Source of the DNA: Homarus americanus
Lineage: Eukaryota; Arthropoda; Malacostraca; Decapoda; Nephropidae
Direction: 5' to 3'
Length of the DNA: 64,000 nt
NCBI RefSeq assembly: GCF_018991925.1
Contig: NW_024722158.1
Coordinates: forward strand, 5,512,313 to 5,576,312
The position numbers and the translations under genes were made by a program. The notes beneath the pieces are model-generated. The model worked only from the letters and a program-made list of their open reading frames with translations, was not told the DNA's origin and ran no database searches. Shown here piece by piece: positions 58,664 through 64,000 of the stretch (positions are counted from its first letter, which is position 1; every line of letters begins with the position of its first letter).

Positions 58664-58752
58664 CAGTCATGGTCCACGTACAGTCCGTAACTCACCATAA
58701 AGTACGGTCCGTAACTCACCATAAAGTACGGTCCGTAACTCACCACAAAGTA
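58664..58752. repeat. 24-bp repeat GTCCGTAACTCACCATAAAG
   Basis: Three full copies plus a partial. Confidence 0.9.
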
Positions 58753-59109
58753 CAAGAGGACGAGGAGGAGGAGGGAAGTAAGGGAGAAGGGATGACACGA
58801 GGAGGAGGGAGAGGGAAGAACGAGAGGAGGAGAAGGAAGAAGGAAGGAAGGAGAGAGGGAGGGAAGGATGTTAGTAAGAACCGCTACTCAAGTCATCCAA
58901 AGAAGGACCTTGTTGATATGAAGGAGGGGGTCAGAGGTGATTGCATGTTACACACAAAGGGGCGTTGCAACACCTGCTCTGGGTGATGGCAATATTGCAT
59001 ACTAGTACATTGATGGTGTGTGAACTGGGTTCAATGTGTGTGTGGGGGAGAGTAGGAGGGATGGAAGGGGAGGAGCGAGGAGATGTAATAAAGACGGGAG
59101 CGAGACAGT

Positions 59110-59205
59110 TGGACGTACGTGAGATAGGTAGGAGGGAGGGGTAGGTAGGTAGGAGGGAGGGGTAGGTAGGTAGGAGGGAGGTAGGTAAGTAAGTAGGAGT
59201 GAGGG
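59110..59205. repeat. GGTAGGTAGGAGGGAGG repeat
   Basis: Three to four copies. Confidence 0.85.
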
Positions 59206-59265
59206 AGGGTAACAGTTCACAGGTAGACACAAGGCACCTCACTGTTATTGTCGTGTTGTTAGTCA

Positions 59266-59445
59266 AGTCACGATGGCACTGTGTATACCAGAGGTCACTA
59301 AGATGGCACTATACACCAGAGGTCACTAAGATGGCACTGTACATCAAAGGTCACTTAGATGGCACTGTGTATACCACAGGTCACTAAGATGGCACTATAC
59401 ACCAGAGGTCACTAAGATGGCACTGAGATGGCACTGTGTATAGCA
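59266..59445. repeat. ~28-bp minisatellite AGGTCACTAAGATGGCACTA
   Basis: Six copies, with TATACACCAG/TGTATACCAG linkers. Confidence 0.9.
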
Positions 59446-59579
59446 AAGTTCTGTATACAAGACACCAATTAGAGACAAGAAAGTGTTAAGCAACTTGACC
59501 TCTTGACTGTCACTAAGGTTGACATGCTCGCTGTCACGCTTGTCATGGCCGACTCTATGTTGACACTGATTCACTCTGA

Positions 59580-59805
59580 GTGGTCGTGAGGGTGGGTGGG
59601 CGGTGGTGTAGATAACTGTGACGTGGGCGGTCTTGGGTGGTTGTGGGTGGTGGTCATGATTGTGTGGGCGGCTCTGGGTGGTTGTGGGTGGTGGTTATGA
59701 TTGTGTGGGCGGTCATGGGTGGTTGTGGGTAGTGGGTATGATTGTGTGGGCGGTCATGGGTGGTGTGGTGTGTGGGTGGTGGGTGTGGGTGGTCTGTGGG
59801 CGGCA
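59580..59805. repeat. GTGGGCGGTCATGGGTGGTT minisatellite
   Basis: G-rich units about 54 bp apart (59655, 59708 and related). Confidence 0.8.
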
Positions 59806-60163
59806 AAGGGAGAATAAAGGCGAGTCTGATATACTTCTCCCCTTCATTTCTTCTCTCCCTCCCTCCTTCTACCCTCTCCCTCTTCCCCTCACATTCTCTC
59901 CCTCTCTCCTACTTTATCTCCCTCCCATTCATATTCCCTCCTTTCTTTCCCTCTCCTACCTTCTCTCCCTCCCTCTTCCCCTCACATTCTCTCCCTCCCT
60001 CTCCTACCTTCTCTCCCTCTTCCCCTCACATTCTCTCCCTCCCTCCTACCCTCTCTCCCACTTCCCCTCACAGACAAGCATTTCCTCCCCCTCAAGACAC
60101 ACTCCTGTCCCTCTCTGGCTATTCCCCTCACAATACACTCATCATCCCCTCTCCTCCCCTCAG

Positions 60164-60211
60164 TTCCTTCTAGACAACAAGTACTCTTGCCTCTCACCCC
60201 AGCCAGGCGAG
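60164..60211 (+). CDS. candidate small exon, product unknown
   Basis: Acceptor CTCCTCCCCTCAG at 60163; donor GGCGAG|GTGAGA at 60211/60212. Open frame, phase 0 in and out, reading FLLDNKYSCLSPQPGE. It is phase-compatible with the block at 58369-58436, so the two could be consecutive exons. The surrounding DNA is pure pyrimidine tract, against which this 48-bp block stands out. Confidence 0.3.
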
Positions 60212-60233
60212 GTGAGAGGGGAGCTTTCGAGGT

Positions 60234-60238
<5 letters not shown>

Positions 60239-60289
<51 letters not shown>

Positions 60290-60316
60290 CTCTCTCTCTC
60301 TCTCTCTCTTTCTCTC

Positions 60317-60347
<31 letters not shown>
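60239..60347. repeat. (CT)n microsatellite
   Basis: Interrupted by TTTCTCC at three places. Confidence 0.95.
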
Positions 60348-60385
60348 AGCCAAGAAATTAATGCCCCCACTGTTACCGTAATCGG

Positions 60386-60612
60386 ATCACCTGACGATTA
60401 GCACCCCAGCTTATTTTACCTGATCGTTAACCACCCTAACGCTACCTGGAGGGGTTAGGTTAGGTTAGGGTTTGGTTATGGTTTGGTTATGGTTTGGTTT
60501 TAGTTAGGTTAAATTAGAGTAGGTTGGGTTAGGTTAGGTTAAATTACGTTAGTGTTGGAGTGTTTGATCATCAGGTGTAATAAACAAGTGTGTCTAATTT
60601 CAAGGTGACTCC
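60386..60612. mobile_element. inverted-repeat element with TTAGG-rich core
   Basis: Left arm: CACCTGACGATTAGCACCCC, AGCTTATTTTACCTGATCGTTAACCACCCTAACG (abbreviated to its parts). The right arm, reverse-complemented, is CACCTTGAAATTAGACACAC, then TTTATTACACCTGATGATCA and AACACTAACG. The core (60455-60540) is TTAGG/TTTGGTTATGG-rich. Best complete copy of the family. Confidence 0.65.
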
Positions 60613-61171
60613 AATTAACAACTCAGACAGGTAAATAATATAATCAGGTAAACTAACACAAACAACTGAAACAGGTAAGTAATATAATCAGGTAAACAAA
60701 CACAAACAACTCAGACAGGTAAATAATATAATCAAGTAAACAAACAAACAATCACAATATCTCACTGTCAAACGCTGGATAATTCTGGTGCAACCGTCTT
60801 GGCAGTGTTGTTGTTGCAGACGGACAGACAGACGGACGAACGTACTGTGTTTGCGTTGGTAAGGTGATAGCAGGGGAAGTCTGGGGGAGAGGATAGGGAG
60901 GAAGGTGGAAGCAATGGAAGAAATCTGGGAGGGTGTGGGGGATAGTGGAGGGAGAGAAGAGTGAGGAGAGTAGTGGAGGAAGGGGTGGGGTGAAGGGGAT
61001 GGATGGGATGGGCCTAGAGGGTGGGGGAGGGGGAGGGTAGGGAGATGTGTCGTGGGGGGAGGGGGGTTAAGGCGTATATATTTACCCATAAGCAGTTCTT
61101 TAGTTCTTAAGGCCGTATGTAATTACAGGTAGAGTCTCAGTTCTGTGTCGCCATTTTGAGATTGTAAGAGG

Positions 61172-61173
61172 CT

Positions 61174-61216
<43 letters not shown>

Positions 61217-61387
61217 CACACACACCATCTCAATCTCAGTGTGTGTGTGTGTGTGTTTTTGTAGTGTCTCTTTAAGTGCGTGTGTACATAGCCGCCAGTT
61301 CTTTGTGTACGCGACACAAAGACGTACATACGGCATCTTAAGAGAAACCAAGGCAGGTGTGTACAGTGAAGTATGTTTGTGTGTGTG

Positions 61388-61436
<49 letters not shown>
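61172..61436. repeat. (CT)n, (GT)n and (GA)n microsatellites
   Basis: CT at 61178-61213, GT at 61240-61256, GA at 61391-61437. Confidence 0.95.
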
Positions 61437-61439
<3 letters not shown>

Positions 61440-62235
61440 TCATTATTAGTCGTCATAATGAAAGCCTTTACCACCATTACTACCCCCACCACCATCAACC
61501 ACCACTACGCACCATCACCACCACTACCACACACGCCCATGACCTTCACCTGTCCCTGCCCACATCACCCACGCCCTGGTTACTACCGTAGGTCGCCGAC
61601 GCCCCACGCCCCTGACCTTGACTCACCTGCCACGTCTACGCACCAACCCACGCCCACATACACACGGCAGAGTACACGCCTTCTATATCCTACGCCCACG
61701 ATGTCCCTCCACACCCCCCCCATGACCTTCGTTTGCGCACGCCCACACCACGCCCATATAATATGACCTTGTTTTGCCGGCCTATCTTGAGGGCTTTCCA
61801 TAGGGCCCTCTCTCTCTCTCTCTCTTAGTAGCAAAACAAGACAGCAGTATGTTCCCTTTATTAAACCCTCTAGACTCCCCCTCCCCTCCCTTCTTCCCTT
61901 CCTTCCTTCCTTCCCTTCCCCTCCTCCCCTCCCTCACCCTCCTCCCTCCCTCTCCTCCCTCCCCTCCTCCCTCCCTCCCTCCCTCCCTCCCTCCTCCCCT
62001 CCCTCCCTCCCCTTCCTCCCCTCCCCTCCCCTCCTCACCTATGGGGATGAACCTCGTCTTAGCTCCTAAGAGAGAGAGAGAGAGTCATCAACTAATATTC
62101 TGAAACAGTCTTTGTATAACATTGACGCCATCTTTACCTGTCATCTACGTGAGGTTTCTTAAGTGATTCAGTTAGGTTAGGTTAAGAGGACCATTTATAT
62201 TAAGGTCTTGTAAACATCTGATCTCACAGGTATGT

Positions 62236-62275
62236 GTTTACTAATGAGTTATTTTTTTCCTTCGTCAGGTGAGTC
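62236..62275 (+). promoter_or_regulatory. ratchet-type splice site with TACTAAT branch point
   Basis: TTTACTAATGAG, then TTATTTTTTTCCTTCGTCAG|GTGAGT at 62268/62269. The branch-point consensus, polypyrimidine tract, AG and a perfect donor are contiguous. The frame behind it closes within 14 codons, so it is a better recursive site than an exon. Confidence 0.45.
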
Positions 62276-62330
62276 TTGGCTGACGAGGTTACCTGAAGGA
62301 GCTGCCTGACGGTGTGTGTTGTGAGTACTG

Positions 62331-62332
<2 letters not shown>

Positions 62333-62374
<42 letters not shown>

Positions 62375-62489
62375 AAGTCTTACGGTTTTAGTGCTGTGAT
62401 TTTTTCCCTAATGACGTCATTGCCTCGATAAATCATAACACTTGCGTACTTACACACACACACACACACACTTACACACACACACACAC

Positions 62490-62531
<42 letters not shown>

Positions 62532-62540
62532 ACACACACA
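62333..62540. repeat. (CT)n and interrupted (CA)n
   Basis: CT at 62334-62372; CA with ACTTACAC interruptions at 62452-62541. Confidence 0.95.
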
Positions 62541-62754
62541 CAAGTAGATACTATAGAAAGGTATGTAGATAATTAGAAAGTGAGAGATAGATAGAGAGAT
62601 AATGAGATAGAGAAAGGGAGATAGTGAGATAGAGAAATAAAAATCTCTCAGCATATCACGTAAGGATTATCACTCGAATTAATTTAATTAATGGCTACCA
62701 CCTGTTACATCAATGCAGGTGTGTGTGTGTGTAAGGGTGAGAAGTACAGGTGGT

Positions 62755-62940
62755 GGAAGGAGGGAGGTGAAGGAGGGAGGGAAGGAGGGAGGGAAGGAGG
62801 GAGACAGGTGGAGGTCACATAGGCTAGAGGAAGGGAGGGGGGTGGGACTTACAGGTAGTGGAGGGAAGGGGGCAAGCACAAGCACAGGTAGTGGAGGGAA
62901 GGAGGGAAGCACAGGTAGTGGAGGGAGGCAGGCAGGTGAA
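62755..62940. repeat. GGAGGGAAGGAGG and ACAGGTAGTGGAGGGA minisatellites
   Basis: Two short adjacent arrays. Confidence 0.85.
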
Positions 62941-63363
62941 GGTCACATTAGCTAGTATCGTCGTCAGAATGTGGTCCACAACATCAAGTTTTTGTCTTCC
63001 TGGCCTTGTGTGTGTCCTGCTGCTGTGTCTCTCGCGGAAGTGAGAGACGGAGACTGAGAAGGAGAGATTGTAGTGAAAGAGACAGTGAGACAGATAGGCA
63101 GGCTTAGAGAAAGAGAGAGAGAGAGAGAGATTCAACCACGCCCAGCACATAAAGGGAGGAGTGTGGGTGTGGCCAGTCTACCCTCCTCTCTCCTCCCTCT
63201 ACCTTTCCCCTCCTTACCTCCTGCTCTCCTCCCCACTTGTCCCCCTAACATATATTTGTAACCCAGGAAGATGTTTGTTGGCACCTATATATCCAGAAAC
63301 ATCTATACCTGTATACTGTTTTTTCATTTTACTCATACACTGACGGAGAATGTGTGTATCAAT

Positions 63364-63365
<2 letters not shown>

Positions 63366-63417
<52 letters not shown>
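63366..63417. repeat. (GT)n microsatellite
   Basis: About 25 units. Confidence 0.95.
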
Positions 63418-63420
<3 letters not shown>

Positions 63421-63564
63421 ACCTGTACTTCATTTTACCCGTAACCAAGTTGAGAGAGAGAGAGTTACAAAGCGTGACATCTCGCCCGTTACTAACACAC
63501 ACAATGAGTACAATACACGCTTGGTAAATCACGTGGATGGCTGAGGTACAGGTTACTCATTGGT

Positions 63565-63910
63565 GTGGGGGAAGGTGGTAACTCAAGAATGAGGGTGAGG
63601 GGAAGGTGGTAACTCAAGAATGTGGGCATGGGGAAGGTGGTAACTCAAGAATGAGGGTGAGGGGAAGGTGGTAACTCAAGAATGAGGGCGTGGGGAAGGT
63701 TGTAACTCAAGAATGGGGGCGTGGGGAAGGTGATAACTCAAAAATGCAGACTATCACCTCTCTAAACTGGACTACCACCCCTCTAACCCTCTCTAAACCG
63801 GACTACCACCTCTCTAAGCCGTACTCACATCTCTAAACCGGACAACCACCTCTGTAAACCGGACAACCACCTCTGTAAACCGGACTATCACCTCTGTAAA
63901 CCGGACAATA
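63565..63910. repeat. 29-bp GGTAACTCAAGAATGAGGGT array and CCACCTCTGTAAACCGGAC array
   Basis: Six copies of the first (63570-63745) and about eight of the second (63752-63908). No gene in the remaining 90 bp. Confidence 0.9.
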
Positions 63911-64000
63911 TGACCCAATAACACACCATCATCACAGAGACACCTCAACCGTAACAGTTAATCAGTGACGACACAAGACACTTATTAACAGGTAACCACT

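Overview
This is a window of a large, repeat-rich animal nuclear genome, most likely an arthropod and probably a decapod crustacean. The evidence is spliced genes with GT-AG introns, many CCTAA/TTAGG runs (the arthropod telomere unit) scattered inside the sequence, pogo/Tigger-type MITEs, non-LTR retroelement fragments, and a very high load of (CA)n, (CT)n, (GTT)n and (AAT)n microsatellites and minisatellites. The taxon is inferred from genome style plus one protein and is not proven. Most long reading frames here are low-complexity translations of tandem repeats and are not genes.

The only gene I can rebuild completely is DRG2 (developmentally regulated GTP-binding protein 2), on the minus strand at 22689-28863. 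It has eight coding exons, all with GT-AG junctions and consistent phases, encoding 365 aa. The left edge (1-474, plus strand) carries the last coding exon of a tyrosine-rich protein I do not recognise. From about 36.3 kb rightward there are hints of a plus-strand gene with very long introns: a GC-box/CCAAT promoter-like patch, a leader region ending in a donor at 38463/38464, and several short coding-like blocks behind good acceptors (42431, 51364, 52744, 58369, 60164). Three sites (51363, 58368, 62268) join an acceptor directly to a donor, as in recursive-splicing ratchet points. None of these exons is proven and their phases do not all chain.

Layout: 0.5-16 kb is intergenic, with micro/minisatellites, a retroelement 3' fragment at 3.9-4.4 kb and a dispersed GTTCGTGG-containing motif. 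16.2-17.4 kb is a 21-bp satellite followed by a 5'-truncated, frameshifted CR1/jockey-like LINE tail. 17.4-22.5 kb is AT-rich and holds two MITEs. 22.7-29 kb is DRG2. 29-36 kb is AT-rich with degenerate repeats. 36-64 kb is the putative long-intron region, with dense satellites and two regulatory-looking arrays (CCAAT+CRE at 48.4-48.9 kb; CAGCTG+forkhead-like at 53.2-53.35 kb).

The most interesting material is non-coding: (i) a family of inverted-repeat elements with CACCTGAAGATTA arms around a telomere-like CCTAA/TTAGG core, one of which has a left arm amplified into a uniform 30-bp array; (ii) a ~30-bp dispersed motif found about a dozen times, including just upstream of the DRG2 start codon; (iii) the composite CCAAT/CRE and CAGCTG/forkhead arrays; (iv) four tandem copies of the DRG2 intron 5 splice acceptor.
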